Source of the DNA: Leptoclinus maculatus | Taxonomy: Eukaryota; Chordata; Actinopteri; Perciformes; Stichaeidae | Reading direction: 5' to 3' | Assembly: GCA_032191485.1 (NCBI GenBank) | Contig: JAVDOI010000041.1 | Location: forward strand, 1-64,000 | Length of the DNA stretch: 64,000 bases | Notes under the pieces: generated by a model | What the model was told of the DNA's origin: nothing | Database searches by the model: none | The model's input: only the letters and a program-made list of their open reading frames with translations | In this document: one piece after another, positions 45,617 through 57,577 of the stretch | How the letters are laid out: every line of letters starts with the position of its first letter | Position numbering within the stretch: the first letter of the stretch is position 1 | Position numbers and translations under genes: made by a program

Positions 45617-45902
45617 TGTGAGACTTTATGTTAGAAGACCACCAGTGTCAAAACATAGTGTGATCAACAACCTCGTAACCAATCAGCTGTCAGATATAAT
45701 GAAGACCGACTCTCTCTCTCAGTAAAGGGCGAGCGGGCCGAGCGAGCAGCATCAGCTCTGTCGGGTCCGAGCCGTCGCCCGCCCTCTCTGTGCTCTCATT
45801 GGACGCCCTGGTTGCCCCGGACACGCCCATCCAGTTTGACATCATATCCCCCGTCAGCGAGGAGAACTCAGGACAGAGCAAGACGGCAGCAAAGTCCGGC
45901 AG
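43851..45902 (+). pseudogene. appl1: appl1-like fragment (end of BAR, PH domain, linker), broken
   Basis: Seven exons: 43851-43933, 44132-44293, 44729-44917, 45028-45070, 45153-45209, 45484-45575 and 45723-45902, all with matching phases. They encode the last BAR helix (EDFLGTIGTSVQNVRRE), the PH domain (RNLTRKQGYL, YFFTQGGNLM, VMAVDCDDRRFCFQVTSFDGKK, WISTINNISQRIYLSE) and the linker (ALEAVTPSPSFQQRHESMRP, LVAPDTPIQFDIISP). APPL1 is an endosomal Rab5 effector adaptor; APPL2 matches the linker less well. The first part of BAR and the C-terminal PTB domain are absent. The codon after GYL is TAA (44283-44285) in the middle of exon 2, where the family has Asn. Splicing at the GT inside ctgtaaat could skip the stop but would shift the phase. 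Most likely a truncated pseudogene. Confidence 0.85.
44300..44373. repeat. (CA)n microsatellite in the appl1 fragment intron
   Basis: Two CA runs separated by a short catgcatgcacg spacer, immediately after the donor of appl1 exon 2. Confidence 0.95.
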
Positions 45903-45993
45903 GTAGGTGTGTGTATGTAGGTGTGTGTGTGTGTAGGTGTGTGTATGTAGGTGTGTGTGTGTGTAGGTGTGTGTGTGTGTAGGTGTGTGTATG

Positions 45994-46038
<45 letters not shown>

Positions 46039-46297
46039 GTGTGTGTGTGTGTGTGTGTGTGTGTATGTAGGTGTGTGTGTGTGTGTGTGTAGGTGTGTGT
46101 GTGTGTAGGTGTGTGTGTGTGTGTAGGTGTGTGTAGGTGTGTGTGTGTGTGTGTGTGTAGGTGTGTGTGTGTGTGTGTAGGTGTGTATGTAGGTGTGTGT
46201 GTGTGTGTGTAGGTGTGTATGTAGGTGTGTGTGTGTGTGTGTAGGTGTGTGTGTGTGTAAGTGTGTGTGTGTGTGTGTGTATGTAGGTGTGTGTATG

Positions 46298-46336
<39 letters not shown>

Positions 46337-46437
46337 GTGTGTGTGTGTGTGTAGGTGTGTGTATGTAGGTGTGTGTGTGTGTAGGTGTGTGTGTGTGTAG
46401 GTGTGTGTGTGTGTAGGTGTGTGTGTATGTAGGTGTG
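45903..46437. repeat. GT/GTAGGTGT minisatellite
   Basis: About 530 bp of (GT)n broken every 10-30 bp by gtagg or gtatgtagg. It begins exactly at the donor (gtaggtgtgtgt) of the last appl1 exon, so the array appears to have expanded from the splice-site sequence. Long Thr/His/Pro frames on the other strand are artefacts. Confidence 0.95.
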
Positions 46438-46439
46438 CG

Positions 46440-47716
46440 CGGGACCGCATAGGTCAGACCTGGGCATTGTACGGCCCGCGGGACGTCAATGGGAAATTAG
46501 GAATGAAACGTAAATAATTGTAGCTACATCATGCACGGAATACAGCTGCATTGGTTTTATTTTGAAGGCGACTGCTGCTGTCTTTTATCTCAATTTACGT
46601 ACGTTCGTGGATGTGCGAGCAGCGGCTCACTGCAATCCCAATAATAGCAGTGTCGGCAGCCGGAACCGGGCCGGTGTATTCGGCCCGATTCTGGGGCGTC
46701 ATTCAGTCTCAGCCGAGTCGGCAACCGGACTCGGCCCGACGTGTTTCTTCCGGCATGCCGATCTTACGCCAGAGCTGGTCTAGGTCATTTTGGCTACCTG
46801 AGATGTGTTGGTGATGCAGAGCGACACGGACATCTGAGGCTTTGCTAGCTAAGCTGCTAAATCAACATGCTCAGAAGATGTTGGTTCTCTTTGGATCGAC
46901 CTACATATGTGAACAAACATTCTCCGTGATGGAGTTTAATGAATCCAGATCCAGATCCTCTCTCTCACTGATCATCACCTGTCAGCTGTCCTTCACATCT
47001 CACCTCACACATTCACCCTGACTTCAGAGCACTCGTTTACTGAACTAAAACACAGACAATTAGGTCATTGGACTACAAACGATAGTGATAAAAGTACTAA
47101 TTAACAGAAACATGATTCCTGTCAGTGTTTTACTATTATATATAGATATTACATATTTATATTTGTTTGGATCATTATTCCTGCTGCAGATGTTTAAGGT
47201 GGAGCTCATTTTAACTCCTTTATACTCTGTTGTTCAGTTAGGGTAGTTAGGAAGGGTTTGACAAATTATAATGTGCAAAATAACTAGTAACTAAAGCTGC
47301 CAGACAAATGTAGTGGAGTAAAAAGTACAATATTTCCCTCTGAGATGTAGTGGAGTGGAAGTACAAAGTTGAATAAAATAGAAATACTCAAGTAAAGTAC
47401 CTTGAATTTGTACATACAGTACTTAAGCAAATATACTAGTTACATTCCACCACTGATCATAATATTTACTCTTACCACTCGCAGCTTATCAAAACCATAC
47501 AATGTACTGCTTCTTTGTGATCATCACATTGTATCATCTCATTTATTTGACAAGGGTTTTGCTTGTTAAACTGTAAGTGGATTTAATATAGTTATTGAAT
47601 ACAAATCAAACCAAGAGTGAGATAAATTAGTTAAACCAATACAGTGTTAATATTTGAATGGGCCCCGGGCCACTTTGTACTTGAAAAGTTGGGCCCCGAG
47701 GTCAAAAAGGTTAAGA
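46440..47716. mobile_element. hAT-type transposon remnants
   Basis: The left part contains the word ctgggcattgtacggcccgc and the right end reads ggttaagaacccctg, both typical of teleost hAT/Charlie-like ends. Between them is a decayed transposase piece (46870-47085) and a segment near 47285-47460 with thymine/adenine-rich words such as tactcaagtaaagtac and acattccaccactg, another common teleost hAT-related short element. At least two insertions are probably nested. The right end abuts the ctctaaagatctctaag repeat that starts the duplication-junction block. Confidence 0.6.
46870..47085 (+). pseudogene. C-terminal fragment of a hAT transposase (GTF2IRD2/ZBED-like)
   Basis: Translation gives LVLFGSTYICEQTFSVMEFN followed, after one frameshift near 46960, by SLTDHHLSAVLHIS. 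This resembles the C-terminal dimerisation region of hAT transposases and their domesticated relatives, where CEQ-FS-M and L-D-HL words are conserved. Only about 70 codons remain, with no DDE residues, so it is a fossil. Confidence 0.7.
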
Positions 47717-48158
47717 ACCCCTGCTCTAAAGATCTCTAAGACCTGAATGAGAGAGAGACAGAGAGATAGAGGGAGAGGAGTGTGTGTGTGTCTCAGTGCC
47801 TCTGTGTGTTTATCAACACTAATGAGCTCATATGAACACCTGTGTGAGAGATTAGAGTGAACAGTGATTTTCAACAAAACTACCTGTCAAACATATGCCC
47901 TTCATACCAAAACCATGAGACTAATCAATAAAATATGGATACCGTGAGAGAGATAAGACTCTGCCAAACGCGGTAAAGTGATTTTTATGTTTGTGGTGTT
48001 AAAAATGTGAGCTACAGCGCAAGATACAAAACTGGTACCGTCTGCTTTCTTTGAGGAATTAGTGGTCAGATTTAACATGGAGTCTAATGGAGCAGTTGGT
48101 TGGAGTTCATGTCGCTCTAAGGCTCCCTGAGCCAAATGTGTAAGTCTGTGGGATTCCA
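47717..48158. repeat. Hybrid repeat at the tandem-duplication junction
   Basis: Up to about 48150 the sequence follows the R2-type repeat at 1541-1995 (including gtgggattcca). From ccatagacatctgtgtgcga it follows the R1-type repeat at about 7748 onward and stays with it to the end of the window. The parental R1 copy in the same place (7402-7748) is clearly different. The switch falls in a shared stretch of about 10 bp around ggattcca. Confidence 0.8.
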
Positions 48159-48933
48159 TAGACATCTGTGTGCGACAGCACAACATTTCCAAGCTTTTTG
48201 GCCAAAAATGGTGTATAAAGAGTAAAAATTGTGGGACCTGGAGCAATTTGTTTGGAAAAATCACAGAATATTTTCCTGCTTTTCCATATCAAATGTATTA
48301 TTGTTAGATGAATTAAGTGTCCAGTGCCATACACTTTGTTTTGTCCAGTTTGATATCATATTCTTGTAATGTTCAATTTGAACATAGTTGAAGGAAATTA
48401 TTTTAATAAAAGAGTTGAATTATTAATTTACTTATATTCGTTAATTTTTCCAATAAATGTCCAATTACATCAGCACATTCATTATTCTAGTGTTATAGTT
48501 GTGGGTAATTATTAAAGCATCTTTTATTACCTACAAATAGACACCAAGATCATTCAAATCGGGGAAATACAAAGTTTTATTAAGAAAACAAATTTTCGGG
48601 AGGCCCAATTGGTGGCCATCTTGAAAAATAGCCGCCATCTTGGATTTTTGAATGGCCAATCAGGCAGGTTTGACCAGATACCTCTGGAGAACAACCACCA
48701 AATGTCATGCTTGTATCATAATTTGCACGATTAATCTACTATCTGCCCCACTACATTGAATCAACTGAAAACATTACACAATCATTTATATCAGTATTTT
48801 AAGAGGATTTATATTTTTATATATATATATATATATATGGTTACATATAGTTTCATTTCTTTGCCATATTTTAAGGATCATCAGAAATCATTACATTCAT
48901 AAATTCAAAGATAAACATTCAATCTCGTATCCA
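48159..48933. repeat. Left LTR-like direct repeat, copy B (3' two-thirds)
   Basis: Corresponds to 7749-8523 at offset 40,410. It shares with the left copy A, not the right one, the diagnostic words aaatgtcatgc and ccaatcagg. Its 5' third is replaced by the R2-type sequence of the junction block. Confidence 0.8.
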
Positions 48934-49146
48934 TAGTAACGATGCAATCGAGGACTCCATGGATAGAATGGTGTCATGATGACATCATGGAAGTTCCGGA
49001 ATTAATTTAGTTTACATGCCTGTGCCTTTCCTCAGACATTTCAGACAGACATCAAGTTGCTTCAGAGACACATTTGAGAATTGCATTGGAAAACTCACAC
49101 AGTATTTCAAAGCACACATCAAATTTGTTCAGAAACACATTTGACA

Positions 49147-50436
49147 ATGGCAATGGCAAGCTCACTGAGCAGAAAAAAAACCCAAAAAGCGCTGGAGGAG
49201 ATGGAATTAAATTCCAAAGAGGTTGAACCTCCAATGAATTTTTACCTAAGTTCACTCGAGGAACAAGTACGATGTGAACTGTTGGATAGCGTGGCGAGGC
49301 TCACCCAAACAAAAACTGAGGGGAGAGTCCTCCTAGAAATTGATGAAGACTGTCTGCAACATTTTCTAGATGTTCTCCACAAAAACAACGAAACCACGAA
49401 ATCCCAGGTACAGCTCATCGCATCCTTTCAAGCACAAGAGGAGGAAGCGATGGAGATATCTTTCGTTCGAGCACAAGAGCAAGAAGCTGCAAAGCAGACT
49501 CTGGAAAAAGCTCAGGCTTTACATCAAGCCCAGATGGACGAACAGAGAGCGGAGACAAACAGGATCGCAGCAGCTCTGAAGGAAACACAGGACCTGCTGG
49601 AGACTGAGCGTCACAAGGAGGCTCTTAAGAAGGCCAAGCAGAAGCTGAAGACTTTAAGTCTACAATGGCAAAACAAGAAGCCTTCCCTCTCACCAGACCA
49701 GCCAAAAGACTCTGACCACTTTCACTCCCAGATGGAGGTCATTGCTTTCCTTCGAGCACAAGAGCAGGAAGCAGCCAAGCAGACTCTGGACAAAGCCCAG
49801 GCTTTATATCAAGCCCAGATGGACGAACAGAGAGCGGAGTCAAACAGGATTGCAGCAGCTCTGGAAGAAACGCAGGACCTGCTGGAGACTGAGCAGTACA
49901 ACCGAAAACAGGCTGAAACTACCACCGAGGAGGCAATGGAGACATCTGAGAACCTCTGTTGGAGACTTGATGAACTGTTCGATGTCAAAAATAAGCTCAG
50001 GGCGGCTCTTCGTAAGGCTAAGCAGACGCTGCAGACATTCCAAGCAGCCCATGAAGGTCAGCTGGAGGAGCAGAGAGCGGAGACAAACAGGATCGCAGCA
50101 GCTCTCAAAGAAACACAGGACCTGCTGGAGACTAAAACTACCACCAAGTCTGAGTTGGAGATATCCAAGAACCTCTGTCAGGCTAGAATTGTCGAACTGT
50201 TAGATCTCAACAGTAAGCTCAAGGCAGCTCTTGATGAGGCTGACCTGGAGCTGAAGAATAGACATCTACTGTGGCAAGAGGAGAAGTCTTCCTTCTTAGA
50301 CCAGAACAAAAAAGCCTGTGAACTTTACCATACCCAGGTGAAGATCACAGCTGAATTTGGAAGAAAGGAGAGGGAGGCTAAGCAGACGCTGCAGAGATTC
50401 CAAGCAGCCCATGAAGCCCACTGTCAACATCTTTAA
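49147..50436 (+). CDS. Intronless coiled-coil repeat protein, copy B
   Basis: Same 429-codon frame as 8737-10026, with the same strong ATG context, the same three coiled-coil modules and the same 19-bp repeat plus AATAAA downstream. The only protein difference noticed is near residue 9: Thr here versus Pro in copy A, from an aaaaaaaaccc/aaaaaaacccc change at 49178-49190. The frame is intact in both copies, unlike every Helitron frame in the same unit. With so little divergence this is weak evidence of selection. Function unknown. Confidence 0.75.
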   Translation: MAMASSLSRKKTQKALEEMELNSKEVEPPMNFYLSSLEEQVRCELLDSVARLTQTKTEGRVLLEIDEDCLQHFLDVLHKNNETTKSQVQLIASFQAQEEEAMEISFVRAQEQEAAKQTLEKAQALHQAQMDEQRAETNRIAAALKETQDLLETERHKEALKKAKQKLKTLSLQWQNKKPSLSPDQPKDSDHFHSQMEVIAFLRAQEQEAAKQTLDKAQALYQAQMDEQRAESNRIAAALEETQDLLETEQYNRKQAETTTEEAMETSENLCWRLDELFDVKNKLRAALRKAKQTLQTFQAAHEGQLEEQRAETNRIAAALKETQDLLETKTTTKSELEISKNLCQARIVELLDLNSKLKAALDEADLELKNRHLLWQEEKSSFLDQNKKACELYHTQVKITAEFGRKEREAKQTLQRFQAAHEAHCQHL

Positions 50437-52440
50437 ATGAGATCCGTGCGCTATGGGGCGATCCGTGCGCTATGGGGCGATCAAAAATAAATTGAATTTA
50501 ATTTAATTGAATTTAATGTTTGTGTTTGAATTATGTCATGCTTGTATTTTAATGTGTAAAAATACATTTTGATGTATAAATTCATGGACAATCACTGATG
50601 AGTTCTCATTTGCACCCAACAGCCTGAAAATATACAGTAAGTTGGCTCAACTGATTTAACATGTTGGTCCAAATATAGTGTCTTTAGTCTGTTGGTCATC
50701 TAAAGAGAATAATTCAATTAAAAACACCTGAACATTACGTTTTGCAACATTTTGCTGGTTTAGTACGAGTCTAAAGTGGCTTGAGAACTTAAGGCAAGAA
50801 GGTTAATTTAATGTCGCAGCACCTTTCAAACTGCAATTCAAGGTTTTATGGCAAGGAAATGCATTAGAAAGGTTAATATATCTGGCATCCAGCAGCAGAA
50901 GTGAGCAGAGGGCTGTAAAGACCCGCTGACGACATCATCAACTCTCTGCAGAGACCTGAAGCCCCGCCCACGCTGCTGCACAGAGCACCAACGCTTGTAT
51001 AGTATTAATTATCGTTAATATTATTTATTTATTCAGATGCATCGATACCGAAACGAGAAAAAACATAGGTATCATATACTGTATATATATATATACATAA
51101 AATTGTGAATCAATTAGTATCGTGGTTGATCTGCTGTTCAGAGGCAGTTTATAGAATAACAGTGGCAGTGAATTAAAATCACTGGCAGTCAGAAGTGAGA
51201 TCTGAACCCACGCCTCCATACAAACACATACTAACTTTACACAGGTTCAGGTGGTTATATGTGCATGTAGGTGTGAAGGTAGGTGACTTTGGACCTACCT
51301 GACTTTACAAAGCTGGTCATCTCGTGGTCTTCAAACTGTGCTCCCTTTTAAAATCAGGTCCCACCATCGTTTGTCTTCAGATCGCTGGATCATTTCCCAG
51401 AATGCTCTTGTCACCTCCAGAGAAGGGTTATGAACCTCTGGTTAACACAAGAGCATGTTGTTGATCACGACTTCCCCCATTATGTCTACAGACACGCTCG
51501 CTGCCCTGTGTACTTGCAGCGGTGCTTTTCAGCCGAAGTAAGTACATTCTTTTGATTGTACTTGTTTTTCAACTAGCGTGTGTTTAAGTCACCGAATCCA
51601 ACCTTATTACCTTGTATGTTGCTGTTTTTAATTGCTGCATACCTTGTGAACAAAAATACATTTGTCAATGTTTGTCACACAGTCTCTTGTCAATATTCAT
51701 ATATAGAGGTGAGAATATTCACTGGCCTCAATTACAATTGACCTCCCATTTTATTTTGAAAGTGCCTTCAGAAATCAGGCTACAACAGTATATCTTAAAA
51801 AGCTGTATCTTTCCAATACCAGTATGTGTGTGACCCCCTCAGTACACACACTACATTACAAAAACAGAAATCTTTCTGAAGTGTGATGTTATCTGCAAAA
51901 ATGCATTTGTCTTATAGCAGCTCTAAGACAGGGCACAGCATGTCCATGGCATTTTACACTTTTCTGACTTTTCCCTTACTGATAGCTCTTCTACCCTTCT
52001 TCTACGTCGCTCCATCTCCGGACAGGGTTAATACCACCATGGTTCACTGTCAGCCTGCATTGTTGACAGCAGTGCAGCTAAGAGTGGCAGCGAGCTTGGT
52101 AGAGACAGCAACAAACTTGTGGACCGCCGAGTGCCGTCTCTGCTCTGCACACAAGTGTAAGCTCGGCCCTCGGTGAAACATGAAAATCAGAGGAAAAGGA
52201 ACAAGCGCGACAGTAACAGTTAACTAGAAAATTCCACAAGAAATTTTGACAGTGTGGCTTCTACTGCCCGAAGACGTTGCAATACATATATAGGCTACAC
52301 GCCGATATTACCCGTAGTATCGTTGAGATTAAATTGAGATATTACTTCTCGCTTTTCTGCATTTTAGATTCATGTGAAAGGGGAAAAGTCCTCTAAAAAT
52401 ATCTAAGACCTGAATGACTGTATGATAGAGAGACAGAGAC

Positions 52441-52485
<45 letters not shown>

Positions 52486-52631
52486 AAGAGGAGAGAGACA
52501 GAGTGAGTGAGTGAGTGAGACAGCCAGACAGACATACATGAGGTCTAACAAAGCCTTTGACTGAATATCTCTAAGTCATGTGTGTGTGTGTAGAGACAGA
52601 CAGAGAGCGTGCGTTCGTGTGTGTAACTGGT
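50437..52631. other. 3' part of cassette interior, copy B
   Basis: Same content as 10027-12217: 19-bp tandem pair at 50441-50478, AATAAA at 50486, and a (CAGA)n tract near 52440-52485 that is 4 bp longer. The 97-codon frame at 51883-52176 has one substitution (Ala for Thr). No gene supported. Confidence 0.5.
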
Positions 52632-53753
52632 TGCCATTGTGAGGACGCACCTGGTGTTAGAGGCAGACTGATTAAGAAACATTGCAGTAATCAGTGATTT
52701 TGAACAAAACCCCTTCCTCCTTTTAACAAAAAGCAGGAGTCTGAGTGCCAAAATATGGATATCGTGAGAAAGATAAGACTCTCCTGAACGCGGTAATGTG
52801 GTTTTTATGTTTGTGGTGTTAAAAATGTGAGATCCAGAGCAATATACAAAACTGGTACCGTCTGCTTTCTTTGAGAAATGAGTGGTCAGATTTAACATGG
52901 AGTCTAATGGAGCAGTTGGTTGGCGTTCATGTTGCTCTGCGGCTCTTTGAGCCAAATGTGTAAGTCTGTTGGATTCCATAGACATCTGTGTGCGACAGCA
53001 CAACATTTCCAAGCTTTTTGGCCAAAAATGGTGTATAAAGAGTAAAAATTGTGGGACCTGGAGCAATTTGTTTGGAAAAATCACAGAATATTTTCCTGCT
53101 TTTCCATATCAAATGTATTATTGTTAGATGAATTAAGTGTCCAGTGCCATACACTTTGTTTTGTCCAGTTTGATATCATATTCTTGTAATGTTCAATTTG
53201 AACATAGTTGAAGGAAATTATTTTAAGAAAAGAGTTGAATTATTAATTTACTTATATTCGCTAATTTTTCCAATAAATGTCCAATTACATCAGCACATTC
53301 ATTATTCTAGTGTTATAGTTGTGGGTAATTATTAAAGCATCTTTTATTACCTACAAATAGACACCAAGATCATTCAAATCGGGGAAATACAAAGTTTTAT
53401 TAAGAAAACAAATTTTCGGGAGGCCCAATTGGTGGCCATCTTGAAAAATAGCCGCCATCTTGGATTTTTGAATGGCCAATGAGGCAGGTTTGACCAGATA
53501 CCTCTGGAGAACAACCACCAAATTTCATGCTTGTATCATAATTTGCACGATTAATCTACTATCTGCCCCACTACATTGAATCAACTGAAAACATTACACA
53601 ATCATTTATATCAGTATTTTAAGAGGATTTATATTTTTATATATATATATATATATATGGTTACATATAGTTTCATTTCTTTGCCATATTTTAAGGATCA
53701 TCAGAAATCATTACATTCATAAATTCAAAGATAAACATTCAATCTCGTATCCA
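52632..53753. repeat. Right LTR-like direct repeat, copy B
   Basis: TG...CA repeat of the same 1,122 bp as 12218-13339. It differs from that copy at a few sites (for example attacctac, ttaagaaaag and attcgctaat). At some sites it agrees with the left repeats instead, which hints at gene conversion between repeats. Confidence 0.7.
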
Positions 53754-55655
53754 GTAGTTCAAGACTTCAAGTTCCAGTAGCCCTGGACTGCCAGCCTTGT
53801 CAACATTGACATTTAAATGATCTCAACATTAAACTCAGTTTATGCTGGGTTTTCCTTACTTGTAAGGAACATTTGTTTAGAGTCACTAGTTTGACTCAAG
53901 GTTAGAAGACGAGCTTGGAAAGATTCGTTTTCCAATTAAATCTTTTGACAAGACTCTTTGAACCACGTCATGTGTTTTAGACATTCTGAAGACAATACCT
54001 TCAGCTTGGATTCCACAGTCTGACATTTTAACACTGGGCTTACATATATGTATTTTCAATAGGGTTTAGATTACCCTCAGGCTAGGTATACACATGTGAA
54101 AAACCTTAATTATACCTACCAGCTGAAACCCCATACTAATGACTCATGACATTAGGATAAAGATGTGTCCTTTCCTCCAGGTTAATTAGTTCATATGCAT
54201 GTAGCAATTGAACTAACTGACACATTTTCATCCTTAATCTTTCATATATCTGTTAGAAAACTGATTAATAGGAAAAGGGAAGGATGACATGAATAAATAA
54301 ATACAATAAAATAATGTAAAAGATATAAATTGTGATGAAACATTAAATAAACATACATTGTTGGACCAAATAAGTTAGAGATGAAACAAACAAAATAAAC
54401 AGGTGTCCTGTTGTTTTGAGAGACAGTCATTCTGTCCATGTGTCAGTAGTGTATGTTGCTGTTTGTTGAATCTGTCTGTTCTTAACACAAACCAAACTGT
54501 GAACAGAGCTCAGTGTCAGTGTGATAATAGAAAGAGCTGAAACATTATGACCTTTGACCTGTCCAGTGGCTGTAGAAGCACTCTCTTTGTTGTGGTCAAA
54601 GAGAGATATTGTACTATGGAAGTAACAAAAACTGTTACCTGTACAGCTTGTTTAGGGAGGAGCTTGATGCTGGACAAAAGAGGAAGTGTCACTGTGACAG
54701 TGATGACTGACTGATGATGGATCTGCAGCAGTTTGGTTCCCTGCAGCCGTACACCTGATCACTTGCTTATAGATCAACTGTAGTTAGTCTCTACTGAACT
54801 GAACTGTGCACAGCAATGGATGCACAGATGGTGATGTTGAGGAAGGAGGACGGAGCTGGTCCTGAAAAGAGAAAACAAAGTTATTGTAATAAACTTAAGA
54901 CTGAAACAAAACATGTTTACATGTTACATAATTCACAATAATCAAATACCTTGAATTCTGCTGCAGGGCAGGACAACATGTATGTCCAGTGCCATTTCAC
55001 ACAGAGAAGTTTAGGAAGGCTGCATGATGTTCAGCTTCTTCTATATGTTTAGCTCTCTGTGCAGTCCTGAGTGTCTTCACTGTGAAGTGGAGGGATCACA
55101 GAGGAGGAAGACCTGAAGGAAGAAGTTTATATAAATTACAATGTTATACTAGCTGTAACATCAGTGTCATTTAAACTGTTGCATTAATACAAAGGGAATA
55201 AATGAATGAACACACAATTAAAGCAAAACATTGTAACATATGAAAACTATACCTTATGCTCTGTTGTGAAGAAACCTCGACACTGGCAGGGAGAACACGT
55301 GTCTCTGTGGTCCAGCAGTGGTGGGTCCACTGTTGATGAACAGTTGAGATGGTGCTGCAGCATCTGGTCTGTGGTGACATGATGTCTTGGTTGTTATGAG
55401 CTGATCCAGTATCTCAGAGCCAGACAGAAGGTGAGGCAAAGGCAGGCAGGTGTTTTCTCATTCTCTGCTTGGAAGACTGACTGGGACAAGCAGGAAGTAA
55501 AATGTGTATCTATGTGATCCAACAGTGATAAGTCCTCCGTTGATTGACAGTTCAGTTAGTGCTGCAGTCGCTGGTCTTTTGCAGCATATCTTGGTTGCTG
55601 TGAGCTGATCCTCACAGTGCTGAAGGAGGTGAGGCCAAGGCTGGCAGGTGTCCTT
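53754..55655. other. Gene-free stretch, copy B
   Basis: Counterpart of 13340-15241. Only isolated single-base differences seen. No gene supported. Confidence 0.45.
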
Positions 55656-55658
55656 ACA

Positions 55659-55964
55659 GAGGACACAGGAGAACTGTGTCTTCTGTCCATCAGAAAGGAA
55701 ACTTAGCATTACAGAGGACACGGGAGAACTGTGTCTCCGGTCCATCAGAAAGGAAACTTAGCATTACAGAGGACACAGGAGAACTGTGTCTTCTGTCCAT
55801 CAGAAAGGAAACTTATTATTACAGTGGACACAGGAGAACTGTGTCTCCGGTCCATCAGAAAGGAAACTTAGCATTACAGTGGACACAGGAGAACTGTGTC
55901 TCCGGTCCATCAGAAAGGAAACTTAGCATTACAGAGGACACAGGAGAACTGTGTCTCCGGTCCA
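55659..55964. repeat. 55-bp minisatellite, about 6 units (copy B)
   Basis: Units start at 55659, 55714, 55769, 55824, 55879 and 55934. This is one fewer than copy A. The third unit has aaacttattattaca where A has aaacttagcattaca. Confidence 0.95.
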
Positions 55965-56071
55965 GGGGAAAGAAAACCTAAATGAGTAACAGTCTCTAGC
56001 AAGTCCACCCGCCCTGCTAGAGTGTGAAATTGATTGGGATTGAAATGTGGGGTTTCAGCTGGTAGGTACAC

Positions 56072-56235
56072 CAGAAAGTATGTGTTACATCTAGAACACA
56101 TACTTTCTGATGTATGTTTGCTACGCTAAATGTTAGCAGCTGTGTACAATGTTGTATACAGCTGCTGAAAGAGTTTTGGCCTGTGCATTTATCAACCCTA
56201 ACCCTAACCCACCCTGATAAATGCACAGGCCAAAA
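56072..56235. repeat. Three consecutive hairpins with telomere-like G4 loop (copy B)
   Basis: Base-for-base the same three stems and loops as 15713-15876, at offset 40,359. The G-rich loop lies at 56195-56214 (minus strand). Conservation is not independent, because the whole unit was duplicated recently. Confidence 0.9.
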
Positions 56236-56721
56236 TGTGTTGGCAATATAGCTTAAAACAATATGGTTACCTGGAAAGAATATTACCCATAATATTGTCC
56301 AATACTGTGAAAAGATGATTACCAAACAAAATTCCATTCAACTTACTAAATAAAGTCCAACATGTCTTGTGACCGCATAATTAGGTTTCCTTTACGTGAA
56401 CATTACTCTTGATAAATTAAATCTCTGCAAGTCTGTTATATTCTATACATCATTCTCAGTAAACATAGTCATCACAATATACTCTTTTTGAATTTATCAT
56501 TGTATCTTTCAATAATTTTTTAATCAGAATGTGTCATTAATACATATATCACTAACTTTTGTTCATCTCGATTAGTCTATACTTCATTGAGTTATGTTTT
56601 ATCAACACACTGTTATGCTGTGTTATTTATACACTACATTATAATAAACTATTTTCTTAATCTCTGCACTGAACATATTAGTTTAAGTTTAGTTACAGGT
56701 ACTTTGCATTTGTCTTGATCT

Positions 56722-57576
56722 TTAAAACTCAGCTGATACCTTTATGGGACTGTTAGAGGACATGACACAGTAGACAGGGTTGTGATAACTGTAATAGGTT
56801 TTCATCACACCAGAGTGGAGACAATGTTGTGGCTGAGAGATGAAAATGAGGTCCAGCAGTGTGTTCTTCTCTGTGGTTGCAGTAGTGATGACTTGTGCAT
56901 ATCCCCTGGACTGAAAGAGCTCAAGTATTGGCTTACTTGTGTTGGATAAGAGATTCTCGTTGAAATCCGCACAGACAATAATGGGGTGACAGTCCATGAT
57001 CTCCAATGAGTCCAGAAGGCTTCCCAGGTTTGACAGGAATGATCTCACACTGTAGTCTGGTGGTCTGTATACAGCTGCAATCAGTGCACTCACTGGGGCT
57101 TCAACCTTCAGAGCCACAAACTCAAGATCAGTTACATTATGTATGTACTGTTTTTCACGCACTTGAATGTGGCTTTTCACATAAACAGCAACTCCACCAC
57201 CACGTCTGTTGGCCATTTCTGGAACATTTGTGTAGGACAGGTGTCTGTTGCGTTTGAACATATTGTAGCCCTCTATATGGAGACTGTCTGCAACAAAGGA
57301 GCCTTGAAGGTGAGTTTCTGTGAGACACAAAACATCTGCAAGACACAGTTCATGATGGCTCCTGATGTCATTGACATGAGATGGCAAACCTTCTGTGTTA
57401 TGGTGAACAATGGTCAGAGTGTCATGTCTGCTCGATGTCTGTTGGAGTTGAAGAAGAGGCATCATGTCGTCCAATCTGACTTGTCTCATGGTCTGTAGGG
57501 CTCCAGTGATTTCTGGGTTGGCATATATCTTACTCTCATCCAGATCCAGCATGTGCAGTCCACTGAGAGACGTCAC
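56722..57576 (-). pseudogene. Helitron AP-type endonuclease domain, copy B
   Basis: Protein identical by eye to the copy A piece (16363-17217), including S-Y-H in place of S-D-H. It is out of frame with the helicase through the same AGCT duplication (57586-57593). Confidence 0.85.
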
Positions 57577-57577
57577 T

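Noticed and set aside
45854..46467. Two ~199-codon Thr/His/Pro-rich minus-strand frames
   Set aside because: Pure translation of the GT minisatellite.
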